64,000 nt of DNA from a bacterium. Lineage in GTDB: Bacteria > Zixibacteria > MSB-5A5 > GN15 > FEB-12. The stretch's first letter is position 1; every line of letters starts with the position of its first letter. This document shows positions 1 through 8,659 of the stretch, one piece after another. Where the stretch lies: positions 124,001-188,000 of the forward strand of contig JAHLKV010000001.1 in NCBI GenBank assembly GCA_020444475.1, read 5' to 3'. Position numbers and translations under genes: made by a program. The notes beneath the pieces were generated by a model. That model was not told the origin of the DNA. It did no database searches and saw only the letters and a program-made list of their open reading frames with translations.

Positions 1-1042
1 GGAACGATACCACCCATCGACCGTTCATCTCCGGCAGGAAGCTGTCCTTGATAGTGATGCCGAGCGTTAGGCCCCGGCCTTCGAAGGCAGGCGTGGTCAG
101 CTGAGACAGAAGGGCGTCCAGATCGAGCACCCGAAACATTATCCCCACCCCCGCCGTGTTGGTCTGGTGAAAGACCGGTCGGTCGATCACGTCGCTGTCG
201 TCGCGCGGGTCGGACAGCATGTACTGGAAGGCATCATCGGGCGACGTTATTCTGATCCGCCGCACCTGATCGAACTGACTGTGAAAGAACCCCAGCATCC
301 CTGACAGCGCGCGCGGCGTCAGGTAGAGCATGAAGTGCACCCGAAGGTCGTATTTTACGAAATTGCGTGGATCGAAGTTGCCGAACAGGATTTGTGCGTA
401 TCCCTCAAGCCTGCCGTCACGTTCGTAGCCCAGTAACTTCACGTTCGCCTCAGGGCGTAGTACTTTGCGGAAGGTGTGTTCGTTTTCTTCCGCCATACCG
501 TGACGATGCATAGCTAACGCATTGTGCATCTGCACCAGATCGGGGATGTCGTCGGCTGCGAGAAACCGACAGTGATGGCGTTCTTCCGAGGCGGGCAGTG
601 AATCGGGGGTGGCGTTGTACACGTACATCTTGGCGCCCGTACCAAAACCCATCTTGTGGTAGAAGTCGGGCCGGAACGGCCACAAGAGTGCCAGCGAAGT
701 GCCATTGTCACGATAGTGGGAGAGATATCGCTGCATCATCGACTTGGCCACCCCCTGCTTCTTGTGGAGCAGGTCGACCGCTATTCCGCCAACACCGCCG
801 CCGGCAATGACCGTCCCGCGGCAATTGAGCTTCAGATCGTGATACCGCATGAAACCCACCATTCTGCCCTCACGGAACAGCCCCCAGTAGCTGAGCCGCG
901 GATCCTCGAGCGCGCGCTTCATGAGTTCTTTCACCCGTTCCTGGCTGGCTCCGGTCGCTCGAACGTCACCGGGGTACGCATCGCAGGTTAACCTGACGGC
1001 ATCGTCGAAACTTGAGTCGTCTATTGCTCGCAGCTCTTCCAT
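1..1042 (-). CDS. Eis-like GNAT N-acetyltransferase, 3' end cut by window edge
   Basis: I read this open frame directly from the minus strand. The ORF track omits it, probably because its stop lies outside the window. It begins MEELRAIDDSSFDDAVRL, with AGGGG about 9 nt before the ATG. The first 150 residues form a GNAT fold: 'GGGVGGIAVDLLHKKQGVA' resembles the acetyl-CoA-binding motif A, and 'LLWPFRPDFYHKMGFG' is typical of the Eis family. A second GNAT-like half follows, then the start of what should be an SCP2-like C-terminal domain ('LGITIKDSFLPEMNGRW'). Eis-family enzymes acetylate amines, including aminoglycosides in mycobacteria, but the substrate here is unknown. About 347 codons are visible, against roughly 400 in full-length relatives. 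Confidence 0.82.
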   Translation of the reverse strand, partial: MEELRAIDDSSFDDAVRLTCDAYPGDVRATGASQERVKELMKRALEDPRLSYWGLFREGRMVGFMRYHDLKLNCRGTVIAGGGVGGIAVDLLHKKQGVAKSMMQRYLSHYRDNGTSLALLWPFRPDFYHKMGFGTGAKMYVYNATPDSLPASEERHHCRFLAADDIPDLVQMHNALAMHRHGMAEENEHTFRKVLRPEANVKLLGYERDGRLEGYAQILFGNFDPRNFVKYDLRVHFMLYLTPRALSGMLGFFHSQFDQVRRIRITSPDDAFQYMLSDPRDDSDVIDRPVFHQTNTAGVGIMFRVLDLDALLSQLTTPAFEGRGLTLGITIKDSFLPEMNGRWVVSF

Positions 1043-1333
1043 GATTCCATCCCCTTGCTATGCAGCGATCTCATCGGCTTGAATCCGAAATCTCGCCCGG
1101 ATCAGTTCCGGGTGATTCGATAATAGGACGAGGCAGGTGATCGGGGCAACCGCTTTTGCGCCCCCTCCGGAAGCCGGTATGCAACTTCTTTCGCTGGTCG
1201 ATGCACAAGTCTCTCCCAGAACCGGCAGGGCCCGGTAATTAGTCCTTTATCAGACAACAGCTTAGAAGGCTCTCAGGATTCGAGGATGGAATGGCACACG
1301 GTTTACTGGAGATAGGGTGAGAGGACCAATGCA
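1043..1333. other. Divergent intergenic region
   Basis: This gap separates the minus-strand acetyltransferase from the plus-strand membrane gene. I see no RNA gene, repeat or convincing coding frame. A GAGAGGA Shine-Dalgarno site precedes the ATG at 1334 by 8 nt. Promoters for both genes are expected here, but I found no clean -35/-10 pair. Confidence 0.5.
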
Positions 1334-1804
1334 ATGGAACAGGATGTACTCCAAATCTTCAGTCAGGGCTCGTACCTGATTCTGCTCGGCACCGTCACCG
1401 CGGCAGTATTTTTTGCAATGACTGCCCTGCATGAACTGCAGTCACGCCATCTGGATGGCCTGGTCTATCTGGTTCTGGCCGTCTTTTTCGTGGCCGCCCA
1501 TTTCATCTACCTGGCAGAGCTGCCGAGCAAGACCATGGCGCTTCTCAGTGATCAGCCGATGAGCGTCTGGCTGTGGCTCAGTCTCTTTTTTGCTCCAGCG
1601 CTGATTTGTCTATTCATCCTGTTTGGAGTGTTCCGACTGATGTTCAGCTCGACTCAGGCAGGGCTGGTCAAGATCTTCATGGGATTAACCCTGCTCTGCT
1701 ACCTGTACATGCTTGGACCGAACTGGCCAGTCGATGTCAAGGGGATCCTCACCCTTGTCTATTCCGGCGTCTGGTTTGATATCGGTTTGAAAACGGCAGT
1801 TTAG
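1334..1804 (+). CDS. Small integral membrane protein of unknown function
   Basis: This 156-residue protein is almost entirely hydrophobic. Four or five membrane segments are visible: around residues 15-35 (ILLGTVTAAVFFAMTAL), 42-62, 78-102 (WLWLSLFFAPALICLFILFGVF), 112-128 and possibly 132-150. There is no signal peptide, catalytic motif or metal-binding cluster. The start is supported by GAGAGGA 8 nt upstream. An ATG 5 nt earlier is in another frame. The gene ends 26 nt before the convergent symporter gene. I do not recognise the family, and a role in the inner membrane is all that can be inferred. Confidence 0.65.
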   Translation: MEQDVLQIFSQGSYLILLGTVTAAVFFAMTALHELQSRHLDGLVYLVLAVFFVAAHFIYLAELPSKTMALLSDQPMSVWLWLSLFFAPALICLFILFGVFRLMFSSTQAGLVKIFMGLTLLCYLYMLGPNWPVDVKGILTLVYSGVWFDIGLKTAV

Positions 1805-1830
1805 ATCGAGCGAGCGAGAAGCCGGCCGAG

Positions 1831-3069
1831 CTACCGGCCGTGGACCGGAGGCGTCTGCCGAAACTCCTTCGTATTCCCGACAATCGCAGCGCCGATAGAG
1901 TCTCCCCAAACATTCACCGTCGTGCGGCATCGATCGAGGAACCAGTCGATCGCCCATATGAAGCCGATTCCCTCCAGCGGTAGTTCCACCGCCTTTAGCA
2001 CCAGCACCATCATAACGGTACCGGCGTGCGGGATACCGGCGGCGCCGATCGACGCCAGCGTAGCGGTCAGGAAGATGACGATCTGCTGACCGAGAGACAG
2101 ATCAATACCATACACCTGGGCGATGAACAAGGCGGCGACCGCTTCATACAGCGCGGTGCCGTCCATGTTGATGGTTGCTCCCAACGGCAGCACGAATGAC
2201 GCCGCCCGGCTGTCGACTTTGTTGCGCTGCTCCACCAGCTCCATCGTCAGGGGGAGTGTGGCCGACGACGACGCAGTAGAAAAGGCGGTGGCGAGCGCCT
2301 GCCCCATATTGGTGAAATAGGAAAGGGCGCTCCGTTTTGCGAATATCCGAAGCAGTATCGGCAGCGTGATCACGGCATGGATCAGAAGCGCAATGACAAC
2401 CGTAAGTGTATACATCCCCAGCCGGGAGAGCAGGTCCTGTACCGAGTCGCGCTCACGGGCGACGATCTCACCGATGATCGCCAGGACACCGATCGGTGCG
2501 AAGTAGATCACCAGCGTCACGAGCTTCATGATCGCGAGGTTCAGCGATTCGAAAAACTCGATCACCGGTCTTCCCTTCTTACCCAGCGACGTGAGAATAC
2601 CGCCAAAGAGAAGTGAGAAGAAGATTAGCGGAAGAATGTCTCCCTCGGCCGCCGCTTTCACCACATTCGACGGTATGAGCCCGACAATCACGTCAACCAG
2701 CGTCTTTCCTTCCCCCTTGGCGACGATATCCGAAACGTCGGATCCAAGTTGCTCGACACCGGTTCCGGGCTGAAGAAGATTGACCATGACCAGTCCGACA
2801 ATCACCGAAAGTGCGGTGGTGGTCAGATAGTACAGGAACGTATACCCCGCCGTGCGTCCCAGCTTGCGAACATCGCCGAGCGACGCCACGCCAACTATCA
2901 TCGAAGCGACAATCAGCGGGACGACGATCATCTTGAGGGCGTTCAGGAAGATGGTGCCGAGGAAGCTTATCGAAGTGAAGAAGCCGGGCAGGTAGTACCC
3001 GCCGAAGGCGCCGATAACAGCGCCCGCTATCATGCCGAAGAGAATGAAATTGCCGGATCGTTTGGTCAT
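1831..3069 (-). CDS. Dicarboxylate/amino acid:cation symporter (DAACS/SDF family)
   Basis: The protein should take up dicarboxylates or acidic amino acids with Na+ or H+ across the inner membrane. At 412 residues it is the usual length for the GltP/DctA family. The family marks are present: the serine-rich re-entrant loop 'STASSSATLPLTMELVE', the cation-site motif 'NMDGTALYEAVAALF' (canonical NMDGT), and a second re-entrant loop 'SIGAAGIPHAGTVMM'. Eight membrane helices are expected. The N-terminus (MTKRSGNFILFGMIAGAVIG) runs straight into helix 1. The gene stands alone, convergent with the small membrane gene and divergent from the propeller-protein gene. The exact substrate (glutamate, aspartate or C4-dicarboxylate) cannot be read from the motifs. 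Confidence 0.92.
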   Translation of the reverse strand: MTKRSGNFILFGMIAGAVIGAFGGYYLPGFFTSISFLGTIFLNALKMIVVPLIVASMIVGVASLGDVRKLGRTAGYTFLYYLTTTALSVIVGLVMVNLLQPGTGVEQLGSDVSDIVAKGEGKTLVDVIVGLIPSNVVKAAAEGDILPLIFFSLLFGGILTSLGKKGRPVIEFFESLNLAIMKLVTLVIYFAPIGVLAIIGEIVARERDSVQDLLSRLGMYTLTVVIALLIHAVITLPILLRIFAKRSALSYFTNMGQALATAFSTASSSATLPLTMELVEQRNKVDSRAASFVLPLGATINMDGTALYEAVAALFIAQVYGIDLSLGQQIVIFLTATLASIGAAGIPHAGTVMMVLVLKAVELPLEGIGFIWAIDWFLDRCRTTVNVWGDSIGAAIVGNTKEFRQTPPVHGR

Positions 3070-3194
3070 GTGCGAGTCGGTTGACGTTAGGGTGATTCTC
3101 GTTGAGCTTCAGTATACGATTCCTCGACGGCATTTACAACGACAATTCGTCCTCCGGCTGTCGGCGCGGCCCGCACGAGTGAGGTGATAATTGA

Positions 3195-3223
3195 TTGACA
3201 CCTGTGTACTCATTGGGTACATT
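3195..3223 (+). promoter_or_regulatory. Sigma70-type promoter for the BNR-propeller gene
   Basis: TTGACA (3195-3200), 17-nt spacer, TACATT (3218-3223). It lies about 100 nt upstream of the start codon at 3323 and points into that gene. Confidence 0.65.
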
Positions 3224-3322
3224 GACGGCGACAAACCTGATTCTTCCCTCACTTTCGTCACACGAACACTGAATAAGAACGCGTCCTCGGTCGATCATTG
3301 TAAGTAACGATCAGGAGACCTC

Positions 3323-5872
3323 ATGAAGAAACTTATGGCGCTGGCAGGGGTAGTCGTATTGGCACTGGGCATCTACTGGCTTCAGTACGACCGCCCGCAC
3401 TACATCACCGACGACTACCCAATCAAGGAACATCTCGCGCAGGGTGAACGACCTCCCAAACCGCCCGGCAAGCGACCGAGCGACTGGTTCAGTTTCCAGC
3501 GCGCCTGGCCGCACGATACGCTGTCGGTCGAGAAGCAGGTCAGGGCAACCGAATTCAGCCGTAACGCCAACGCTGCACTGGCACTTAAGGCAGGCAACGC
3601 ATTGGTTTGGCAGCAGGCTGGTCCGACCAACATACCCGGTCGTATCACCGCGATTGACGTCCATCCCAGCGACATAGCGACCGTGTACGCCGGATCGGCC
3701 GCCGGCGGTATATTCAAATCGACTGATTCCGGTGTGACCTGGACGCCCATCTTCGATGACGTAGGCAGTCCGGCGATAGGCGCCATTGCCATCGATCCCA
3801 ACAACGCCAATATCATTTACGTCGGTACCGGCGAAGCAAACCAGGGAGCCGACAATTACCCCGGCACCGGCATCTACAAGTCAACCGATGCCGGCGCTAC
3901 GTGGACATATGTCGGACTGGCGGAGTCTCGTCATATCGCTCGAATAGTGATCGACCCCATCAACTCGCAGCGGGTGTTCGTGGCCGCCGGAGGTCGACAT
4001 TTTGGCGATGGCAACTCCGTGCGCGGTGTCTATCGCTCCGACGACGGCGGCGCCACCTGGGTGCAGAAGCTCTACATCTCGGATATCACGAGCTGCATTG
4101 ACCTGGTGTACAATCACAACACCGGCACGGTGCTGGCGGCCATGTGGGATAAGGTTCGCTATCTCAGCCAGCCTACCATCCTCGGTGGTCCCAACACCGG
4201 CTTGTACCGCTCCACCGATCTCGGTGAGAACTGGACCATTGCCGGCGGCGGTATTCCCGCACCGTCGGACACGCTGGGGCGTATCGGTCTTACGATGGCT
4301 CCTGCGTCGAACACGACCTACGCGATGTTTGCGAACCGCAACGGAGAGTTCGTCAGCATGTGGCGGAGCAACAACGGCGGCGTGTCCTGGACTCGCTTGA
4401 ACGACGGCGATCTGATCGCCGCTCCGCTCAACGGCTCCTGGGCCGGCGGGTGGTATTTCGGACAGGTTCGGTGCGCGCCGTCCAACCCGAATATAATCTA
4501 CGCCCTGGGACTGGACATCTGGCGAAGCAGTGACGGCGGCAACACCTGGAACTATTTCTCGAACGGGGTTCATGTCGACCAGCACGCCATGTGGATCAAT
4601 CCCAACGACCCGACCCAGATATATTCCGGCTGCGACGGTGGCGTGAACTACACCACAAACAGCGGACTGAGCTGGACGGTGCGGATCAACCAACCGAGCA
4701 CCCAGTTCTACGCCATCTCAATAGACCCGCATACACCGATTCGTCTCTACGGCGGTACGCAGGATAACGGAACGATGCGAACCATCTCAGGAAATCCCGG
4801 CGACTGGGCGAGAATAATCGGCGGAGACGGCTTCTATGTTCGGGTCGATCCGGTTGACCAGAACGTTATTTATGGTGAAGCGCAAAACGGTTACCTGTAC
4901 AAGTCGACCGACGGTGGCTTCAACTTCAGCTGGGCGCTGAGTTCCATCGACTACAACGACTACCGCCACAACTGGAATACGCCGATCGACATCGATCCCA
5001 ACGATCACAATACGATCTACTACGGCACCAATATCCTCCTGCGCAGTATCGATGCCACGGGGACCTTCGTGGAGGTCAGTCCCGATCTGACGAATGGTCC
5101 GCATCCCCGAGGGAACTTCGGCACCATTACCACGATTGCGGTGGCTCCGAGCAACAGCAGCGTGGTTTATGTGGGCACGGATGACGGCAATGTCTGGGTG
5201 TGCCAGAACATGGGGTCGGGTAACACCTGGACGCAGCTCGATGCAGGGCTTCCTGACCGCTGGGTCACGCGCGTCAATGTCGACCCGCACCATGCCAATA
5301 TCGCCTACGTCACCTTCTCCGGTTTCTGGGACGGTGAACCGCAGCCCCACATTTTCAGGACCGAGAACTTCGGAACGACCTGGACCGATATCGGCACCGG
5401 GCTCCCGGACTCGCCGATCAATGATGTCATCCCCGATCCTGATGACTCCCTCACCCTCTTTATCGGGACGGATTACGGCGTACTGACGACCGCTGATTTG
5501 GGCGCAACCTGGACTCCCCTGGGAACGGGGCTGCCGGTCATTCCCGTACACGATCTGGACTTTCACGCACCCACCCGGCTGCTTGCCGCCGGCACGCACG
5601 GGCGCTCGATTTTCACGGTTACGGTGGACAACAGCTGTTGCACGGGTCAGTCCGGTAATATCAACGACGATAGCGGAGGAAGTGTCGACCTGTCCGACCT
5701 GATCTACCTGGTCAACTACCTGTTCAGTGGTGGTCCGGCCCCGGTCTGTTTGGCCTCCGCCAATGTGAACGGGGATCTCGGCTGTGCCGTTGATCTGTCC
5801 GACCTGATCTATCTGGTGAACTATCTGTTCCTTGGCGGTCCGGCTCCGAGCCAGTGCCTGACCGGGTGTTGA
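3323..5872 (+). CDS. Secreted BNR/sortilin-type beta-propeller protein with C-terminal dockerin pair
   Basis: An 849-residue exported protein. A signal segment (MKKLMALAGVVVLALGIYWL) is followed by at least nine Asp-box/BNR repeats of the form 'KSTDxGxTW' (for example GIFKSTDSGVTWTPI, GIYKSTDAGATWTYV, IWRSSDGGNTWNYF), giving one or two large propellers like those of VPS10/sortilin and GH74 proteins. Residues ~770-849 carry two dockerin-like repeats ('VDLSDLIYLVNYLF') flanked by cysteines (SCC... CLTGC). BNR propellers occur in sialidases and xyloglucanases, but also in non-enzymatic binding proteins. I see no clear catalytic set, so the function is open. The start is fixed by AGGAG 6 nt upstream. 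Its promoter and terminator make it a single transcription unit. Confidence 0.85.
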   Translation: MKKLMALAGVVVLALGIYWLQYDRPHYITDDYPIKEHLAQGERPPKPPGKRPSDWFSFQRAWPHDTLSVEKQVRATEFSRNANAALALKAGNALVWQQAGPTNIPGRITAIDVHPSDIATVYAGSAAGGIFKSTDSGVTWTPIFDDVGSPAIGAIAIDPNNANIIYVGTGEANQGADNYPGTGIYKSTDAGATWTYVGLAESRHIARIVIDPINSQRVFVAAGGRHFGDGNSVRGVYRSDDGGATWVQKLYISDITSCIDLVYNHNTGTVLAAMWDKVRYLSQPTILGGPNTGLYRSTDLGENWTIAGGGIPAPSDTLGRIGLTMAPASNTTYAMFANRNGEFVSMWRSNNGGVSWTRLNDGDLIAAPLNGSWAGGWYFGQVRCAPSNPNIIYALGLDIWRSSDGGNTWNYFSNGVHVDQHAMWINPNDPTQIYSGCDGGVNYTTNSGLSWTVRINQPSTQFYAISIDPHTPIRLYGGTQDNGTMRTISGNPGDWARIIGGDGFYVRVDPVDQNVIYGEAQNGYLYKSTDGGFNFSWALSSIDYNDYRHNWNTPIDIDPNDHNTIYYGTNILLRSIDATGTFVEVSPDLTNGPHPRGNFGTITTIAVAPSNSSVVYVGTDDGNVWVCQNMGSGNTWTQLDAGLPDRWVTRVNVDPHHANIAYVTFSGFWDGEPQPHIFRTENFGTTWTDIGTGLPDSPINDVIPDPDDSLTLFIGTDYGVLTTADLGATWTPLGTGLPVIPVHDLDFHAPTRLLAAGTHGRSIFTVTVDNSCCTGQSGNINDDSGGSVDLSDLIYLVNYLFSGGPAPVCLASANVNGDLGCAVDLSDLIYLVNYLFLGGPAPSQCLTGC

Positions 5873-5906
5873 ACCCGTTACAGACCTGATACGATTACGC
5901 CAATAC

Positions 5907-5942
5907 GACGGCCGTCCATTAAGATGAGCGGCCGTCTCTATT
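5907..5942 (+). terminator. Hairpin terminator after the BNR-propeller gene
   Basis: Arms GACGGCC and GGCCGTC with a 16-nt loop, followed by TCTATTG. It lies in the convergent gap before the antiporter gene. The T-tract is weak. Confidence 0.5.
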
Positions 5943-5960
5943 GTCAGGTATGCTTGATGA

Positions 5961-7139
5961 TCAGACGAACGTCTTGGCGTCGCCCGATCGGAACAACGTG
6001 TACTCGATGATCGGTGGGCCAAGTGTTTCGTAGATCAGCACCGTCGCGAGAATGATGGGTGCGAGGAGCGCTCCGACACTCGTATCGGTGCGGTTCACAT
6101 AGTCGATCAGGCCGATCGCCACGCCCGCCTGCGCGACCATCCCCAACCCAAGATAGTTGTTGATGCTCGACGGGAGTTTCTGCCATCTGCCGACTACCCA
6201 CGATCCGACAACTTTGCCGGCCAGCCGCATGGTAAGGTAAACCGCGCCGGCCACACCCAAACCGGGAAGCAAATCGAGATGGAGCGAGGCGCCGGCGAGA
6301 ACGAAGAAGGCGATATACAGGGGCTGCTCGATCTGCCGAAACTCGGCATATACCAACCGGTGCATCATCGAGAGATTCGTCGTCACACCGCCGAGTATCA
6401 GGGTCGCAAACAACGGCTGTAAATTGAGGGTGAGGGCCAGTCCCACGGTGAGAACGATCCCGGCCAGCAGAATCATCAGCAACTCCGCCTGATCTTCGAC
6501 ATGCTCCTCCCACCGCGAAATGATATAGCCGACAACCAGCCCAATAACGAGCGATCCCCCCAGTTCGTAGAAGGGAGTAATCAAAGCTTTCTTGAAGTCC
6601 ACACCCTGGGTGATACTGCCCAGTGAGAAAGTAAACTCGAACAACAGAATACACACCATATTCGATGTCGCCGTGACCGTGATGAGTGAATCGGTAAACT
6701 CGCCGTTGGCCGAGAACTCCCGGATCACCAGCAGCGTGGCCGCCGGCGCCGTGGCAATAGCTACCATGCCGAGAAGCAGCGATGGATAGAAGTCCATTCC
6801 CACGAAATACAGTCCGCCGGTAACGAAGATGATCACGGCTGCGGTCTGCCCTACGGTAAGCCAGAGAATGCGCCGTCCGACCGCTTTGAGATGGTGCACC
6901 TCGAACACACCCCCGATCGCAAACATAATCATGCCGAGCGCGATGTCGTTGACGAGCCGCAGCCCCTCCACGATCTCCGTGCTGATCAGCCCCAGCACAG
7001 ACGGACCGATGAGAATTCCGGTGATGATGTAGCCACTGACCTTCGGCAAATGCGCCCAGCGAGCAAGTTTACCGCCCAGCAGACCGAGCAGCATGACGGC
7101 GCCGACCGGGGCCAGATCGTGGAGTGTGAGATCGAACAG
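5961..7139 (-). CDS. CPA2-family cation:proton antiporter (KefB-like membrane domain)
   Basis: This is a monovalent cation/H+ exchanger domain with about 12 helices and no RCK/TrkA_N domain, so it is shorter than KefB/KefC. The CPA2 hallmark is clear near the N-terminus ('LGGKLARWAHLPKVSGYIITGILIGPSVLG'-type sequence). The ORF track starts at the ATG at 7094, but that cuts into helix 1. A CTG codon at 7139, 15 codons upstream and in frame, sits 7 nt after a perfect AGGAGG. Starting there gives 392 residues and the usual family N-terminus ('FDLTLHDLAPVGAVMLLGLL'), so I prefer it. The gene follows the DUF4340 gene but is separated from it by a terminator, so it is probably its own unit. Confidence 0.85.
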   Translation of the reverse strand: MFDLTLHDLAPVGAVMLLGLLGGKLARWAHLPKVSGYIITGILIGPSVLGLISTEIVEGLRLVNDIALGMIMFAIGGVFEVHHLKAVGRRILWLTVGQTAAVIIFVTGGLYFVGMDFYPSLLLGMVAIATAPAATLLVIREFSANGEFTDSLITVTATSNMVCILLFEFTFSLGSITQGVDFKKALITPFYELGGSLVIGLVVGYIISRWEEHVEDQAELLMILLAGIVLTVGLALTLNLQPLFATLILGGVTTNLSMMHRLVYAEFRQIEQPLYIAFFVLAGASLHLDLLPGLGVAGAVYLTMRLAGKVVGSWVVGRWQKLPSSINNYLGLGMVAQAGVAIGLIDYVNRTDTSVGALLAPIILATVLIYETLGPPIIEYTLFRSGDAKTFV

Positions 7140-7225
7140 GAAGCTACCTCCTCTTTGTTTGAAGATAGCTACCCGTTCTTTCCCACGCCAAACAAAATAT
7201 CCGTGGGGGCTCCGAGTCGGTGGCA

Positions 7226-7270
7226 GGAAACAACAAACGGCCGGATATCGCGTTCATCGACATCCGGCCG
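7226..7270 (-). terminator. Rho-independent terminator after the DUF4340 gene
   Basis: On the minus strand the arms CGGCCGGAT and ATCCGGCCG enclose a 15-nt loop and are followed by TTTGTTGTTT. This ends the ABC/Gld-like operon before the antiporter gene. Confidence 0.65.
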
Positions 7271-7297
7271 CACGGGAATTTGGGTATATCGACGAGT

Positions 7298-8656
7298 TTA
7301 CATCGCCATCGTAAGATCCTGACGCTTGAGGTGCAGCTGCTCGAAGCTGTCCGCCGAAATCACGTAGTACCAGTCGGCGAAACGGCTATTCAACTGCTCG
7401 GTAAGTGTCCGGCCGCGTTCCACCCGGCCCTTCCACTGATCGTGCTTCAGTGCCAGATCCTTATTGCGACGATCCGCATCGGTCAGAAGCGAATCCGGCT
7501 TCCCACGAAAATCTTCATTCGACGGTCGCTCCGGCTCCTTGAACGCGGACTCATCGAATGCAGCGGACACGAACAGGTAGCGGCTTTCCTGTTCCTTACC
7601 ACCGGTCGATCCACCGGCATCATTGCCCGCCGTCAGTGCCGAACCGGCCCCGACCAGCACCTCTCCGAAACGAAGCGTGTACACGACACCATCGTCGGTG
7701 TGGGCCTTCATCTCTCCCTCATTGGAAAGGAGTTGACCGTTCTGACTGATGTAGTAGCCCTTGCTCTGGAGAGACAGGACATCGCTCTGTGCAATCTGCG
7801 CCGCATCGGAGGTCGTCAGCGATTTTGACAGGCCCTCAGGCTTTGGCCGCACCCCGACTATCGAGAGGCTGTCGAGGGCGTTGAGCAGATTGTCTACCGC
7901 CACGGTGTCGAGCGCCCGGTTCTTGCCGAGCCGATTGATAGACCACTTCCCATCATCCATACGGGTGAGATTGATCCGGTCTCGCTCATCGACCGAACGG
8001 GTTCGCTCGTTGATGGAGTAGTCGTTGATCTCAACCCGATTGATCCTGCCGCGAGACACATCTAGCAGATCGGTCTTGATCCAGTCTCCGAATCGCCCGC
8101 TCAGATCGACATCGGAGCGCACTGCATAGACACGCTTCTGATCCGGCAACCGAACGAACTTCATCCCCTGACGGCCGGGCACGTCGCGCCCGACGATCAG
8201 GTCCGCAAGCACAACATCGTTTTGCCCGCGGACTGTCACACGGGTGCCCCGTCCTGACAGTGAAGGGTTCGTTTCGTCGAGCGGATCGACCACGCCGAGC
8301 GTATCGAAGTCGGCCGGGCTGTCGGTGCGGAAGTCATCCTTCTTCAGCTCGATGATCGATGCCGCTGTTTCTGCCAGACGATCTCGCGCATCAGCCGGAT
8401 AATCATGATGTGACGGGATGGTCCAACGACCATCCTTGAAATGTACCTTGAATGGTCTGGCGGAGCCGGTCTCCGAATCGAAACTGATGATTTCCAGACT
8501 GGTGGCGCTGTTGGGATCAGTGAACTCCGGGAAAAATGGTTGTCCCTGATCGAGAAACGCCTCGGGTGTGATACGTGACGGCGCTGCGACCCAGGCGATG
8601 ACACCGAGTACCGCCGCCACCGCAACGTAGATGAGTGTCTTCTTGGTATTATCCAT
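7298..8656 (-). CDS. DUF4340 domain protein, membrane anchored
   Basis: A 452-residue protein with one N-terminal membrane anchor (TLIYVAVAAVLGVIAWV) and a large periplasmic portion rich in beta strands. The stretch 'LEIISFDSETGSARPFKVHFKDGRWTIPSH' and the later 'IVGRDVPGRQGMKFVRLPDQKRVYAVRSD' match the DUF4340 pattern. The C-terminus is charged, with 'SADSFEQLHLKRQDL' at its end. Members of this family often lie beside ABC-2/GldG-type auxiliary genes, as here: the gene starts 3 nt after the GldFG-like stop and is the last in the operon. It probably acts as a periplasmic partner of that exporter. No catalytic residues are evident. Confidence 0.8.
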   Translation of the reverse strand: MDNTKKTLIYVAVAAVLGVIAWVAAPSRITPEAFLDQGQPFFPEFTDPNSATSLEIISFDSETGSARPFKVHFKDGRWTIPSHHDYPADARDRLAETAASIIELKKDDFRTDSPADFDTLGVVDPLDETNPSLSGRGTRVTVRGQNDVVLADLIVGRDVPGRQGMKFVRLPDQKRVYAVRSDVDLSGRFGDWIKTDLLDVSRGRINRVEINDYSINERTRSVDERDRINLTRMDDGKWSINRLGKNRALDTVAVDNLLNALDSLSIVGVRPKPEGLSKSLTTSDAAQIAQSDVLSLQSKGYYISQNGQLLSNEGEMKAHTDDGVVYTLRFGEVLVGAGSALTAGNDAGGSTGGKEQESRYLFVSAAFDESAFKEPERPSNEDFRGKPDSLLTDADRRNKDLALKHDQWKGRVERGRTLTEQLNSRFADWYYVISADSFEQLHLKRQDLTMAM

Positions 8657-8659
8657 GAG

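Noticed and set aside
5680-5850. Repeated dockerin DNA considered as a CRISPR-like or other DNA repeat
   Set aside because: The similarity comes from two protein repeats in frame. There are no unique spacers and no cas genes. No CRISPR array was seen anywhere in the window.
4787-6022. 411-codon minus-strand ORF
   Set aside because: It lies opposite the BNR-propeller and dockerin coding region, has no signal or domain pattern, and is a shadow produced by GC-biased codon use.
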